Shown piece after piece: positions 44,120-53,601 of a DNA stretch of 64,000 nucleotides (within the stretch, counting starts at the first letter, position 1; every line of letters begins with the position of its first letter). Source of the DNA: an uncultured Eubacteriales bacterium (GTDB lineage: Bacteria; Bacillota; Clostridia; Oscillospirales; Acutalibacteraceae); the NCBI GenBank assembly GCA_934477125.1, contig CAKSOL010000003.1, forward strand, positions 124,001-188,000, written 5' to 3'. Under the pieces are notes generated by a model. It had not been told where the DNA came from, ran no database searches, and worked only from the letters and a program-made list of their open reading frames with translations. The position numbers and the translations under genes were made by a program.

Positions 44120-45934
44120 ATGATTCGTGCACATGTACTTATATGCGGCGGAACAGGCTGTACCTCGTCGGGAAGTAAAGCAATTCAGGAGGCCTTTGCC
44201 GAAAATATCGAGAAAAACGGGCTCTCCGAGGAAATCAAGATTGTTCAGACCGGCTGTTTCGGTCTTTGCGCTCTCGGTCCGGTTGTTATCGTTTACCCCG
44301 ACGGTACATTTTACAGCCGCGTAACCCCTGAGGACGTTGCGGAAATTGTTGAGGAGCATCTGCTCAAGGGACGTATCGTTGAGCGTTTGGTTTATAATGA
44401 TACCGGCGCCGCAGAGGCTGAGGGAAATGTTTCTCTGAACGATACTGTTTTCTATAAAACCCAGAACCGCGTTGTTCTTCGTAACTGCGGAGTTATCGAC
44501 CCGGAGAATATCGATGAATACATAGCTATGGACGGTTATGCCGCTCTCGGCAAGGTTTTGACCGAGATGACGCCTGAGGACGTTATAAAGTGCGTTACCG
44601 ATTCGGGACTTCGCGGCAGAGGCGGCGGCGGCTTCCCGACCGGCAGAAAATGGGCGCTGTGCGCTCCGAATAAGGCTCCGCAGAAGTATGTCGTATGTAA
44701 CGCGGACGAGGGCGACCCCGGCGCATTTATGGACCGTTCGGTTCTTGAGGGCGACCCCCACAGCGTTATTGAGGCTATGACCATAGCGGGCTACGCAATC
44801 GGCGCTACAAAGGGCTATATATATGTCCGCGCGGAGTACCCGATAGCTGTTAAGCGTCTCGAAATTGCCATAAATCAGGCCCGCGAATACGGTCTGCTCG
44901 GCAAGAATATTTTCGGCTCCGGCTTTGATTTTGACCTTTTCATCCGTCTCGGCGCCGGTGCGTTTGTATGCGGAGAGGAAACCGCTCTTATGACCTCTAT
45001 CGAGGGCAACCGCGGCGAGCCGCGTCCGCGTCCGCCTTATCCGGCTGTTAAGGGACTTTATAATTCCCCGACGGTTGAAAACAACGTTGAAACCTTTGCC
45101 AATATTCCGCAGATAATCCTGCGCGGAGCGGATTGGTTCGCCTCTATGGGAACCGAGCGTTCAAAGGGAACAAAGGTATTTGCTCTCGGCGGAAAGATTA
45201 AGCATACGGGACTTGTTGAGATACCGATGGGAACAACCCTCCGCCATATTATCGACGATATCGGCGGCGGTATACCGAACGGCAAGAAATTCAAGGCAGC
45301 TCAGACCGGCGGCCCCTCAGGCGGCTGTATTCCGGCAAGCCTTATCGATACTGAGGTTGATTACGATAACCTTACCGCTATCGGCTGTATGATGGGCTCC
45401 GGCGGACTCATCGTTATGGATGAGGACACCTGTATGGTCGATATGGCGAAATTCTTCCTCGAATTTACGGTTGACGAATCCTGCGGTAAGTGTACTCCCT
45501 GCCGCGTCGGTACGCGCCGTCTGCTCGAAATGCTCGATAAGATAACAAAGGGCAAGGGAACTCTTGAGGATATCGACAGAATGGAGGAGCTTTGCCATTA
45601 TATCAAGCAGAACTCGCTCTGCGGCCTCGGACAAACCGCTCCGAACCCGGTTCTTTCAACCCTTAAATTCTTCCGCGATGAATATGTGGCTCACGTAACC
45701 GAAAAGCGCTGCCCGGCAGGAGTCTGCAAGGAGCTGCTCAGCTTTAAGGTCGATAAAGATAAATGTATCGGCTGCGGAATGTGCGCTAAGAATTGCCCCG
45801 CAAGCGCAATTTCGAGAACCGATTATATTGCTCCCGGTCATAAGCTTGCTTCTTTTGAAATTGATCAGGACAAGTGCGTGAAGTGCGGAGTATGTATGGG
45901 CAACTGTAAGTTTAAGGCAATCAGTAAGATTTAA
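44120..45934 (+). CDS. hydB: NuoF-like flavoprotein subunit of bifurcating hydrogenase (HydB)
   Basis: A 604-residue NADH-binding FMN subunit. It has an N-terminal thioredoxin-like [2Fe-2S] domain (about 1-90). The NuoF core follows, with the glycine-rich NADH/FMN loop RGRGGGGFPTGRKW (about 160-173), then an SLBB-type domain and CGKCTPCR (about 455-462) for a [4Fe-4S] cluster. Two C-terminal ferredoxin motifs (CIGCGMCAKNC and CVKCGVCMGNC) complete it. It exchanges electrons between NADH, ferredoxin and HydA. Its length and layout are those of HydB of bifurcating hydrogenases. Confidence 0.93.
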   Translation: MIRAHVLICGGTGCTSSGSKAIQEAFAENIEKNGLSEEIKIVQTGCFGLCALGPVVIVYPDGTFYSRVTPEDVAEIVEEHLLKGRIVERLVYNDTGAAEAEGNVSLNDTVFYKTQNRVVLRNCGVIDPENIDEYIAMDGYAALGKVLTEMTPEDVIKCVTDSGLRGRGGGGFPTGRKWALCAPNKAPQKYVVCNADEGDPGAFMDRSVLEGDPHSVIEAMTIAGYAIGATKGYIYVRAEYPIAVKRLEIAINQAREYGLLGKNIFGSGFDFDLFIRLGAGAFVCGEETALMTSIEGNRGEPRPRPPYPAVKGLYNSPTVENNVETFANIPQIILRGADWFASMGTERSKGTKVFALGGKIKHTGLVEIPMGTTLRHIIDDIGGGIPNGKKFKAAQTGGPSGGCIPASLIDTEVDYDNLTAIGCMMGSGGLIVMDEDTCMVDMAKFFLEFTVDESCGKCTPCRVGTRRLLEMLDKITKGKGTLEDIDRMEELCHYIKQNSLCGLGQTAPNPVLSTLKFFRDEYVAHVTEKRCPAGVCKELLSFKVDKDKCIGCGMCAKNCPASAISRTDYIAPGHKLASFEIDQDKCVKCGVCMGNCKFKAISKI

Positions 45935-45951
45935 GAGAGGAGCCGGAGATA

Positions 45952-47703
45952 ATGGATATGATAAATGTTAAAATCAACGGAATTGCTGTAAGCGTTCCCA
46001 AGGGCTCCACGATTTTAGAGGCTGCCCGTACTGCCGGCGTTGAAATTCCGACGCTGTGCTTTATGAAGGATAAAAACGAGATAGGCGCTTGCCGTATCTG
46101 CGTTGTTGAGGCAAACGAGGGACGCGGCTTCCGCGTTGTTACCTCCTGCGTTTACCCCGTAAGCGAGGGTATGGAGGTTTTAACCAACTCTGAAAAAATT
46201 CAGAAGGCCCGCAGAACGACCCTTGAGCTTATGCTTTCAACTCATGAGAAGAAGTGCCTTTCCTGCGTCCGTTCGACCAACTGCGAGCTGCAAAAGCTTT
46301 GCCGGGACTACGGCGTTGAGGAAACCGCTTTTGAGGGCTTCCGTCCGGAATATGAGATAGACACCTCTACACCGCACCTTGTCCGCGACAATAACAAGTG
46401 TATTCTCTGCCGCCGCTGCGTTGCTGCCTGCAACGAGCAGTATGTCGGAGTTATCGGCGCAAACGACCGCGGTATTGATACTCAGATAGGTCAGGCATTC
46501 AACCTGCCGCTCGGCAAAGTTCCCTGCATTTCCTGCGGTCAGTGTACTGTTGTCTGCCCGACCGGCGCTTTAACTGAAAAGGATGATACCGATAAGATTT
46601 GGGAGGCTCTTGCCGACCCGGATAAAACCGTTATCGTTCAGACTGCTCCGTCCATCCGCGCAACCCTGGGCGAATGCTTCGGAATGGAAATCGGAACTAA
46701 CGTTGAGGGCAAAATGGTAGCGGCTCTGCGCCGCCTCGGCTTCGATAAGGTCTTCGATACCGACTTTGCCGCCGACCTTACGATTGTTGAGGAGGCAAAC
46801 GAGTTGGTTGAGCGTATAAACAACGGCGGAACGCTGCCGATGATAACCTCCTGCTCTCCGGGATGGGTAAAATTCTGCGAGATGTATTATCCCGATATGC
46901 TGGCTCACCTTTCCTCCTGCAAATCTCCGCAGCAGATGGCAGGTGCGGTTATTAAAACATACTGGGCAGAGAAAAACGGCATTGACCCGGAAAATATCGT
47001 TTCTGTCAGCGTTATGCCCTGTACTGCGAAGAAATTCGAGATAGGCAGGGATAATGAGTCCGCAGCCGGAGTTCCGGATGTTGATATCGCGATAACAACC
47101 CGCGAGCTTTCGAGAATGATAATGCGCGCAGGTCTTAACTTCAACACTCTGCCCGACGAGGAGTTTGACTCTCCTCTCGGAGACGATACCGGCGCCGCCG
47201 TTATTTTCGGCGCAACCGGAGGAGTTATGGAAGCGGCTCTGCGTACTGCTAATGACTGGCTTACCGGCAAGGACAACACAGAGGTTGACTTTGAGGCGGT
47301 TCGCGGAACAGCCGGTCTTAAACAGGCGGTCGTTAATATCGCCGGCAAGGACTATAAGGTTGCCGTTGCATCCGGCGCTGCCGCTGCTAAGTGCGTTATG
47401 GATAAGCTCAAGGCAGGCAATCCGGACGGCTGGAGCTTTATTGAGATTATGGGCTGCCCCGGCGGCTGCGTAAACGGAGGCGGTCAGCCTATCCAGCCGC
47501 AGTATGTCCGCGATACGGTCGATCTCAAGGCTATCCGCGCAAAGGCGCTTTATGAGCAGGACGCTTCGATGAAGCTCAGAAAGTCTCACGAATCCCCGGT
47601 TATCAAAACGCTGTACAGCGAATGGTACGACGGCTTCGGCGGTCATAAGGCTCACCACGACCTGCATACAAGCTATGTGGCGCGCGAGAAATTTTCAAAG
47701 TAA
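45952..47703 (+). CDS. hydA: [FeFe] hydrogenase catalytic subunit (HydA)
   Basis: A 583-residue catalytic subunit: N-terminal NuoG-like [2Fe-2S] domain (about 1-75), His-Cys [4Fe-4S] site, two [4Fe-4S] ferredoxin motifs (about 150-205), then the H-cluster domain. All three H-cluster signatures are intact: TSCSPGW (about 298), MPCTAKKFE (about 354) and GCPGGCVNGGG (about 502). With HydB and HydC it couples reduced ferredoxin and NADH to hydrogen production. The maturases HydE, HydF and HydG are not in the window. A strong terminator follows. Confidence 0.95.
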   Translation: MDMINVKINGIAVSVPKGSTILEAARTAGVEIPTLCFMKDKNEIGACRICVVEANEGRGFRVVTSCVYPVSEGMEVLTNSEKIQKARRTTLELMLSTHEKKCLSCVRSTNCELQKLCRDYGVEETAFEGFRPEYEIDTSTPHLVRDNNKCILCRRCVAACNEQYVGVIGANDRGIDTQIGQAFNLPLGKVPCISCGQCTVVCPTGALTEKDDTDKIWEALADPDKTVIVQTAPSIRATLGECFGMEIGTNVEGKMVAALRRLGFDKVFDTDFAADLTIVEEANELVERINNGGTLPMITSCSPGWVKFCEMYYPDMLAHLSSCKSPQQMAGAVIKTYWAEKNGIDPENIVSVSVMPCTAKKFEIGRDNESAAGVPDVDIAITTRELSRMIMRAGLNFNTLPDEEFDSPLGDDTGAAVIFGATGGVMEAALRTANDWLTGKDNTEVDFEAVRGTAGLKQAVVNIAGKDYKVAVASGAAAAKCVMDKLKAGNPDGWSFIEIMGCPGGCVNGGGQPIQPQYVRDTVDLKAIRAKALYEQDASMKLRKSHESPVIKTLYSEWYDGFGGHKAHHDLHTSYVAREKFSK

Positions 47704-47720
47704 TTTAATGCTACTGTTAT

Positions 47721-47765
47721 AAAAGACCCTGCGTTCAGTCAAAACGACTGAACGCAGGGTCTTTT
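47721..47765. terminator. Bidirectional terminator after hydA
   Basis: AAAAGACCCTGCGTTCAGTC and its exact reverse complement form a 20-base stem with a five-base loop. The A/T ends serve both the hydrogenase operon and the convergent aldo/keto reductase gene. Confidence 0.95.
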
Positions 47766-47784
47766 AAATTATACTCCGGCTGCT

Positions 47785-48774
47785 TTAATCCGAATATTTG
47801 TCTATTTCCGCGAGCTCTTCGGGTGAAAATGCCGTGTTGCTTAATGCCTTGATGTTATCGAGAATTTGAGAGGGCTTTGACGCTCCTATAAGAACTGACG
47901 TAACAACGCCGTCCCTCAGAATCCAGGCAAGCGCCATTTCCGCAAGGGTCTGTCCTCGGGCGGCGGCAATTTTTGCGAGAGCTCTGATTTTTGCGAGCCG
48001 TTCCTCGCTCAGAGCCTCCGCCTTTAAAAATCTGCCGTCGGTTTTAATGCGGCTGTCCTCTGGAATACCGTTCAGATAACGGTCGGTCAGCATCCCCTGG
48101 GCTAACGGGCTGAAAGCGATAATTCCCTTTCCGAGCCTTGCCGCCGTTTCCTTGAGCCCGTTGTTTTCAATAGTTCTGTCAAATATCGAATAACGGTTCT
48201 GATTTATAATAAACGGACATTTAAGCTCGGTTAATATAGCAGCTGCCTGCTCAAGCCGTTCACCGTCGTAATTTGACAATCCGACATAAAGCGCTTTTCC
48301 GCTGTTTACCGCCTGAGCGAGTGCGCCCATGGTTTCTTCAAGCGGAGTATCGTAATCGGGGCGGTGGTGATAAAAAATATCGAAATATTCAAGCCCCGTT
48401 CTTTTAAGACTCTGGTCGAGGCTTGCCAGCAGGTATTTGCGGCTGCCCATATTGCCGTAAGGTCCGTCCCACATCTCATAGCCTGCCTTGGTGCTGATAA
48501 TAAGCTCGTCGCGGTAGCAGCCCAGCTCCTCGCGCAGTATTCTTCCGAAATTTTTTTCCGCGCTTCCCGGTTCGGGACCGTAGTTGTTGGCAAGGTCAAA
48601 ATGAGTTATGCCGTTGTCAAAGGCGGTAAAGCAAAGCTGCTTCATATTGCCGAAATCCGAGCTGTCGCCGAAGTTGTGCCAAAGACCCAGCGATACCGCC
48701 GGCAGCATAAGTCCGCTCTTTCCGCAGCGGTTATATTTTACTGTTTCATATCTGTTTTTTTCTGCTGAATACAT
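47785..48774 (-). CDS. Aldo/keto reductase (YghZ-like)
   Basis: A 329-residue aldo/keto reductase. The catalytic tetrad is readable: Asp in HFDLANNYGP (about 58), Tyr in the same motif, Lys in ISTKAGYE (about 93) and His in IFYHHRPD (about 137). The sequence resembles the YghZ/L-glyceraldehyde-3-phosphate reductase group that reduces aldehydes with NADPH. It is the last gene of a minus-strand run that begins with a sugar-sensing block; 12 bases separate it from the binding-protein gene. Confidence 0.9.
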   Translation of the reverse strand: MYSAEKNRYETVKYNRCGKSGLMLPAVSLGLWHNFGDSSDFGNMKQLCFTAFDNGITHFDLANNYGPEPGSAEKNFGRILREELGCYRDELIISTKAGYEMWDGPYGNMGSRKYLLASLDQSLKRTGLEYFDIFYHHRPDYDTPLEETMGALAQAVNSGKALYVGLSNYDGERLEQAAAILTELKCPFIINQNRYSIFDRTIENNGLKETAARLGKGIIAFSPLAQGMLTDRYLNGIPEDSRIKTDGRFLKAEALSEERLAKIRALAKIAAARGQTLAEMALAWILRDGVVTSVLIGASKPSQILDNIKALSNTAFSPEELAEIDKYSD

Positions 48775-48786
48775 AAAATTCCTCTC

Positions 48787-49746
48787 CTAATCAAATGAAA
48801 ATACCAGCTTTTGAATATCCTTGTCGAATAAATTTTCCTTTGTAACTGTAACGACCGGCGTATAAATTGTTGTTTCTCCGCCTGCGCTGCCCGATATCAG
48901 CTCCGACGCCTTTTTAACGCCGAGATAGCCTATTGCGAACGGGTTCTGGACTATAAGCGCGTCCATTTCTCCGGTTTCGAGCATACTGACCGACCGGGTG
49001 TTTGTGTCAAACCCGATTCCGCGGACTCTGCTTGCGCTGCCGGTCTGACGGATGGCGTTTCCTATTCCGAGTGTCATCCATTCGTTGAAGCCTACAAGCA
49101 CGTTTATTTCGGGATGCTCCCGCAAAAGCTTTACCGCGCCTGCCGTTGCGCTTTCGGTGTTGCTGTCAACGGTTACGGTGGCGGTGATGCCGGCGTTCGG
49201 AACGGTTTTCAGGTATTTCCGGAAGCCCTCCTCCCGGTTCATACAGTTTTCCGTGCTTTTATAACAGTTCAGAATTCCGATATTGATATTGCTTACCTTT
49301 GCAAAGCCGTCAATCGCCGCATTGGCGGCAGCTTCGCCCGCTGCGGCATTGTCCGTGCCGATAAAAAGACTTACAAGCGCGGAGCTTACGTTGCTGTCGA
49401 TAGCTATGACCTTTACGCCTTTTCTTACTGCTTTATTTACCGCGTCTGCAGATTTATCCCGGTCTATCGCGGAAAGAACTATCGCGTCGGCGCCGCTTTC
49501 GACCGCCTTTTCAATCAGCCTGTTCTGAGCCTTGTAATCCTCCTCGTTGCTTGCACCCTCAAAGGTTGCGTCTACGTTGTATTCCGTAGCGGCGGCGGTT
49601 ACGCCGTCCTTTACCGAGCTCCAAAAGTCTGAGCCGATAGCCTTAGCGATAACGGCTACCTTTTTGTTTGAGCTTTCCGCGCAGGAACAAGCGGAGAGCG
49701 GAATGGAGATACAAAGGAGAAAAAACAGAATTTTTTTGAATTTCAT
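48787..49746 (-). CDS. Sugar-sensing periplasmic-binding-type lipoprotein
   Basis: A 319-residue type I periplasmic-binding fold lipoprotein (lipobox IPLSAC, Cys near residue 20). Mature motifs such as GSDFWSSVKDG and AIVLSAIDRD are typical of RbsB/YtfQ-type sugar binding. It has no permease of its own beside it; instead it overlaps the sensor kinase gene by four bases and is translated with it. This suggests that it delivers a sugar signal to the kinase rather than to a transporter. The substrate is unknown. Confidence 0.83.
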   Translation of the reverse strand: MKFKKILFFLLCISIPLSACSCAESSNKKVAVIAKAIGSDFWSSVKDGVTAAATEYNVDATFEGASNEEDYKAQNRLIEKAVESGADAIVLSAIDRDKSADAVNKAVRKGVKVIAIDSNVSSALVSLFIGTDNAAAGEAAANAAIDGFAKVSNINIGILNCYKSTENCMNREEGFRKYLKTVPNAGITATVTVDSNTESATAGAVKLLREHPEINVLVGFNEWMTLGIGNAIRQTGSASRVRGIGFDTNTRSVSMLETGEMDALIVQNPFAIGYLGVKKASELISGSAGGETTIYTPVVTVTKENLFDKDIQKLVFSFD

Positions 49747-51482
49747 ATCCTTTTCCCTCCGTTTTCGTCCGTAATGCGCGGTATTCTTACAGTAACCGTT
49801 GTTCCGACGTCCGGTTCGCTCTTGATTGTAAGACCGTATTGCTCGCCGAAATATATTCTGAGCCTGTCGTTAACATTTTTAACGCCTATTCCGCCGGAAT
49901 CGCTCCGGGATTTTGAGAGTATCGCCCGGCATTGCTCCTCGGTCATTCCTATGCCGTTATCGGAAACCCTTATAAAAATGTCGTCGGTTCCGTCGTCGGC
50001 AGGCTTTACGGATATTTCAATTTTCCCCTCGTCAACAAGGCGGTCAATGCCGTGATAAATTGCGTTTTCAATAAGCGGCTGAACCGTTATTTTGTTGCAT
50101 AAATACCCTTCAAGCTCCGGGTCAACGTCAAAGGAATAGGTGAACTGCTCCCTGTATCTGAAGCTTTGTATAATAAGGTAGCTTTCCGCGTGTCTCATTT
50201 CATCGCCTATAGTTATAAGCTCCCGCCCGCGGCTTATGCTTATCCGGAAAAGCCTTGCCAGAGCATTGACCATTTTCGCGGCATCCTTTGTTTTTCCCTG
50301 CTCGCACATCCATTGTATTGAATCGAGGGTGTTATAAAGAAAATGAGGGTTTATCTGCGCCTGAAGAGCTTTAAGCTCGGTTTTGCGCAGTTCAGTCTGC
50401 TCGTTTTTCACCTGCTCCATAAGCTGTTTTATCTGCTCCGACATATGCGCAAAGGTTTCTGAAATGACATTTAATTCGGAAATACTTTCGTTTCCGCCGT
50501 TATAGGAAAAGCTCTCGGCGTCTCTTTCAAATCGCTCCATCTCCTCTATCAGCGATTTTATCGGCGCATTGACGCTTTTGGAATAAAGCAGGAGAATTGC
50601 CGTAAGAATAACGGCAACGCAGACAAACGACAGGGCGACGCTCCTTATTATCTGCGTCCTCCGTTCCATAGTAAGGTCGTCGGTAAAGCTTACGCTTATG
50701 ATTCTCCAGCTGCTGCCCTTTATCGGCCGCGAGGTGTAAATTATATTATTTTTAAAAACGGTTTCATCTGAAAGCCCGGATACAATTTGTGTATCCTCGG
50801 AGACAATGCCTGAAAATAAAAGCTGCTGCTGCGGATGGTATATAATATCCTCCGCACCGTCGGTTATAAAGCAGTAGCCCTGCCGTCCTACTCCTACATG
50901 GTCAATATACGAGGCTATCTGAGAAAATTTGAAATCAATGGCAATATACCTTCCGTCGGTCAGAACGGGGCCGTCGGTTTTGAGCGCTATTGTAACAACC
51001 CAGGGGTATTCTCCCTCAAAAAGCGTCTGAACGTGCGGCTTGGAAACGGCAAAATCCTGAGAGCCCTCGAAAAGCTTCCTGTCGAACGATAAATCACGCA
51101 AAACAGAGGGCTTTGCCGGGGCTCCGCTGCCGGCGCAGCTGATTATTTCGCCGTTTTCGCCGTAAACCGTAACGGCGTAAATGTCATTTTCCGTATACGT
51201 CAGAGCGGAAATTCTATCCTGAAAATCAGTCGGGGAGGAAATGTTCCCGACTATGCCGGAAATCAGGGTTAGCTTGTGCTTGGTGCTTTCAAGATAATTG
51301 CCGACTGCAAGAGCGGTCTGCTCGGCAGACTGCTCGGAGCTGAGCCGCGCGTCCTGCAACAGGGAGCGGCTGTAAACCGAGGCAAATATACCTATACATA
51401 CCGTCACAGCCGCCAAAACGGCTGCCGTAACCGATATAACGGTTAATCCCGAAAGACTTACGTGAATCCGGCGCTTTTTCAT
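49743..51482 (-). CDS. YesM-type sensor histidine kinase
   Basis: A 579-residue membrane kinase. It has a transmembrane segment (about 14-35), an extracellular dCACHE-like sensor (about 40-275), a second membrane helix (about 280-300) and a HAMP domain (about 305-360). The His_kinase region follows, with phospho-His in INPHFLYNTLDS (about 380) and HATPase boxes IENAIYHGI and DNGIGM. It would phosphorylate the adjacent YesN-type regulator. Its overlap with the binding lipoprotein gene suggests a three-component sugar sensor. Confidence 0.9.
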   Translation of the reverse strand: MKKRRIHVSLSGLTVISVTAAVLAAVTVCIGIFASVYSRSLLQDARLSSEQSAEQTALAVGNYLESTKHKLTLISGIVGNISSPTDFQDRISALTYTENDIYAVTVYGENGEIISCAGSGAPAKPSVLRDLSFDRKLFEGSQDFAVSKPHVQTLFEGEYPWVVTIALKTDGPVLTDGRYIAIDFKFSQIASYIDHVGVGRQGYCFITDGAEDIIYHPQQQLLFSGIVSEDTQIVSGLSDETVFKNNIIYTSRPIKGSSWRIISVSFTDDLTMERRTQIIRSVALSFVCVAVILTAILLLYSKSVNAPIKSLIEEMERFERDAESFSYNGGNESISELNVISETFAHMSEQIKQLMEQVKNEQTELRKTELKALQAQINPHFLYNTLDSIQWMCEQGKTKDAAKMVNALARLFRISISRGRELITIGDEMRHAESYLIIQSFRYREQFTYSFDVDPELEGYLCNKITVQPLIENAIYHGIDRLVDEGKIEISVKPADDGTDDIFIRVSDNGIGMTEEQCRAILSKSRSDSGGIGVKNVNDRLRIYFGEQYGLTIKSEPDVGTTVTVRIPRITDENGGKRI

Positions 51483-51523
51483 ATTTCTGCCTCCTCAATA
51501 CGACCGTTTTGCCCTTTTTCGCT

Positions 51524-53125
51524 CTATTCGCCGTCAGCGGCGGGATTTTCGCTTCTTCTCAGCCTTCCGGGCGACTCCCCGTAAAATTTCTTAAAGCAAT
51601 AATTGAAATAATGCTGGTCGCTGTATCCGCATTTTTCGGAAATCTCCAAAATCTTCATTCCCGAATACATAAGCATATCGTATGCCGCTTTCATTCGCCG
51701 CTCTGTCAGGAGATTGACAAAGTTTTTCTTTTTTGTCTTTTTTATGAGCGAGCTTAAATAGTTCGGGCTTACTGCCAGCTCGTTGCTGACCTCGGTAAGA
51801 GACAGGGCGCCATCGGAATAACGGCTGTCTATTATCTGAGTTACCTTGTCGCAGAGAACCTCGCTTTCTCTCCGCTGTAATCCGGATATAACCGATTTTG
51901 CATTGTCGCAGAGGGAGATAAGCTCGTTTTTAACTCCTTTTTCGCTGGTATGTGAGGTTATTCGGGAAAAGATAGGATTTGAGGCAACCAGCTTCATAAC
52001 ATCGGATTTATCGGCAACATTGCTGACAACCCGGTAGACCGTCGCGATTATCTGCATAAAAAGCAGGTCGGCGTTTTCGGGAGTGCTTTTTTCAAAAAGT
52101 CCGTCAACAAAGCTTATCAGCTCCTCGCGGCTTCCGGATTTGAGAAGCTGCTCAAGCCTTGAAACGGTTTTTTCAACATGGTCTATTTCAATTTCGCCGT
52201 CGCGCTCCTGGTCGTTTATAAACCGGATTTCGCCCGCTCCGTCCGCAGTATACCTCCTTGCGGTAACAGCCTGAAAATAGGCTCCGGAGCAATCGGAAAG
52301 GTCGATAAATTCACGGCTTATTCCTATGGTGCAGTAGCATTGCAGCATCCTTTTAGCCGTTTGAACAACTTCAAGCATAGGCAGCTCAAGTATGTTTGAA
52401 AGCTCGCCGTCGCCCGTAACCGCCGCAAGGGTAACAACCCTGCCGTATATCGAAAAGCTGACGGAATAAATATAATGGGAAAGCACCGAATCGACAAAAT
52501 CGGCATATTCGTGAACCGCAGGAGTATTTCCGTCAAAGCTCTTGTATTTAGAAACCAAAACGCAAAATCTTCTCTGCTCGTCTTCCTTTATTATTCCGAG
52601 TTCCTCCGCTTTTGAACGCAGCTCGCTCTCATCCGGCAGTTCCTCGTTGCTGCCGAGCATCAGCGGAATAAGAAAACGGTCAAGATTGAGCTTGGAAAGC
52701 CTCAGCTGCAAATCGGCATCCGGCTTTTGAATAAGACCGCCGAGCTTTTCATCCATCCGTTTTCTGATTTCAAAAAGCTCCCGACTCATATCCTCCGATG
52801 ATATGGGCTTTAAAAGATAGCTGATAATATTGTAGTCTATGGCGGCGCGGGCATATTCAAAGCTTTCGTAGCCGCTCAGAATAACCATCTGAGTCGCAGG
52901 TCTCAGCTTTCTTACCCTCGCGGCAAGCTCAAGACCGGATATCATCGGCATTTTTATATCCGTAAGTATAAGGTCCGGCTCAAGAGCCTCAACTATATCC
53001 AGAGCCTCAACGCCGTTTTCCGCCTCGCCTATGACCTCAAAGCCGGCAGCCGCCCAGTCAACTCTTTCTATTATCGCGCGGCGTTGGTCATGCTCGTCCT
53101 CGACGACAAGAACGGTATACCTCAT
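51524..53125 (-). CDS. YesN-type response regulator (REC plus AraC)
   Basis: A 533-residue response regulator. The receiver domain has the acidic pocket VVEDEHDQR and the phospho-Asp in LILTDIKMP (about residue 55). A long middle domain and a C-terminal AraC pair of helix-turn-helix motifs (about 430-525, with ISEKCGYSDQHYFNYCFKK) follow. It probably activates the mgl genes upstream on the same strand or the carbohydrate locus. Its ribosome site GGGAGG lies at the end of a large inverted repeat. Confidence 0.9.
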   Translation of the reverse strand: MRYTVLVVEDEHDQRRAIIERVDWAAAGFEVIGEAENGVEALDIVEALEPDLILTDIKMPMISGLELAARVRKLRPATQMVILSGYESFEYARAAIDYNIISYLLKPISSEDMSRELFEIRKRMDEKLGGLIQKPDADLQLRLSKLNLDRFLIPLMLGSNEELPDESELRSKAEELGIIKEDEQRRFCVLVSKYKSFDGNTPAVHEYADFVDSVLSHYIYSVSFSIYGRVVTLAAVTGDGELSNILELPMLEVVQTAKRMLQCYCTIGISREFIDLSDCSGAYFQAVTARRYTADGAGEIRFINDQERDGEIEIDHVEKTVSRLEQLLKSGSREELISFVDGLFEKSTPENADLLFMQIIATVYRVVSNVADKSDVMKLVASNPIFSRITSHTSEKGVKNELISLCDNAKSVISGLQRRESEVLCDKVTQIIDSRYSDGALSLTEVSNELAVSPNYLSSLIKKTKKKNFVNLLTERRMKAAYDMLMYSGMKILEISEKCGYSDQHYFNYCFKKFYGESPGRLRRSENPAADGE

Positions 53126-53136
53126 AAAAAATTCCT

Positions 53137-53203
53137 CCCGGCAAAAAATGATATGTCATTAACCGTGCAGCAGCACATTATAATTATATCATCTTTTGCC
53201 GGG
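53137..53203. promoter_or_regulatory. 18-bp inverted repeat over the ribosome site of the response-regulator gene
   Basis: Arms 53137-53154 and 53186-53203 match at 17 of 18 positions (the mismatch gives a G-U pair in the transcript). The 31-base interior holds a small GTGC/GCAC hairpin and TATAAT-like boxes. In the transcript the second arm ends in GCCGGG, which overlaps the GGGAGG site. The element could be a terminator of the upstream gene, a translation-controlling hairpin, or a dyad operator. Confidence 0.6.
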
Positions 53204-53218
53204 AAAATAAACAGTTTA

Positions 53219-53578
53219 TTATTCGGATTTTTTCCAGCCGGCGTAGAGAACCGTGCTTCCGGTTATTTCATCGGCTGAGATATCAAAGCTTTCGGTGCAT
53301 TCGCGGTCGGTATACCAGCCCGTGAAACTCCAGCCCTCCTTAACAGGCTCGTCCGGAGTGATTTTCTCGGAATACATAGCCTTTACCGGGGGAATATAGG
53401 AGCCGCCGTCGGTATCGAATTTAACCGTAAAGCCGCTGTTGCTTACAATAATCGCAGTTACGGCTACAAGCGCCGCGATAAGGCTTAAAACCATAATATT
53501 CGCCGCTCTGACCGACATTTTGACCTTTGAATACAGTCCGCAGTTCGTCTTCTTTTCGGCGCTGACCTGATTTTCCAT
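53219..53578 (-). CDS. Membrane-anchored InlB B-repeat protein
   Basis: A 119-residue protein with a transmembrane segment (about 27-48) and one InlB B-repeat (Listeria-Bacteroides type): VKFDTDGGSYIPPVKAMYSE followed by GWSFTGWYTD and VLYAGWKK. B-repeats usually occur in larger adhesins; a single small copy is unusual. It lies between the transport genes and the regulator gene and may be an extracytoplasmic accessory. No specific function is known. Confidence 0.75.
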   Translation of the reverse strand: MENQVSAEKKTNCGLYSKVKMSVRAANIMVLSLIAALVAVTAIIVSNSGFTVKFDTDGGSYIPPVKAMYSEKITPDEPVKEGWSFTGWYTDRECTESFDISADEITGSTVLYAGWKKSE

Positions 53579-53601
53579 ATATTCTCCCTCCGTTCTGAGC
53601 T

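Noticed and set aside
46570..47667. 365-codon antisense frame opposite hydA
   Set aside because: It is a codon-bias shadow; the hydA frame carries all expected motifs.
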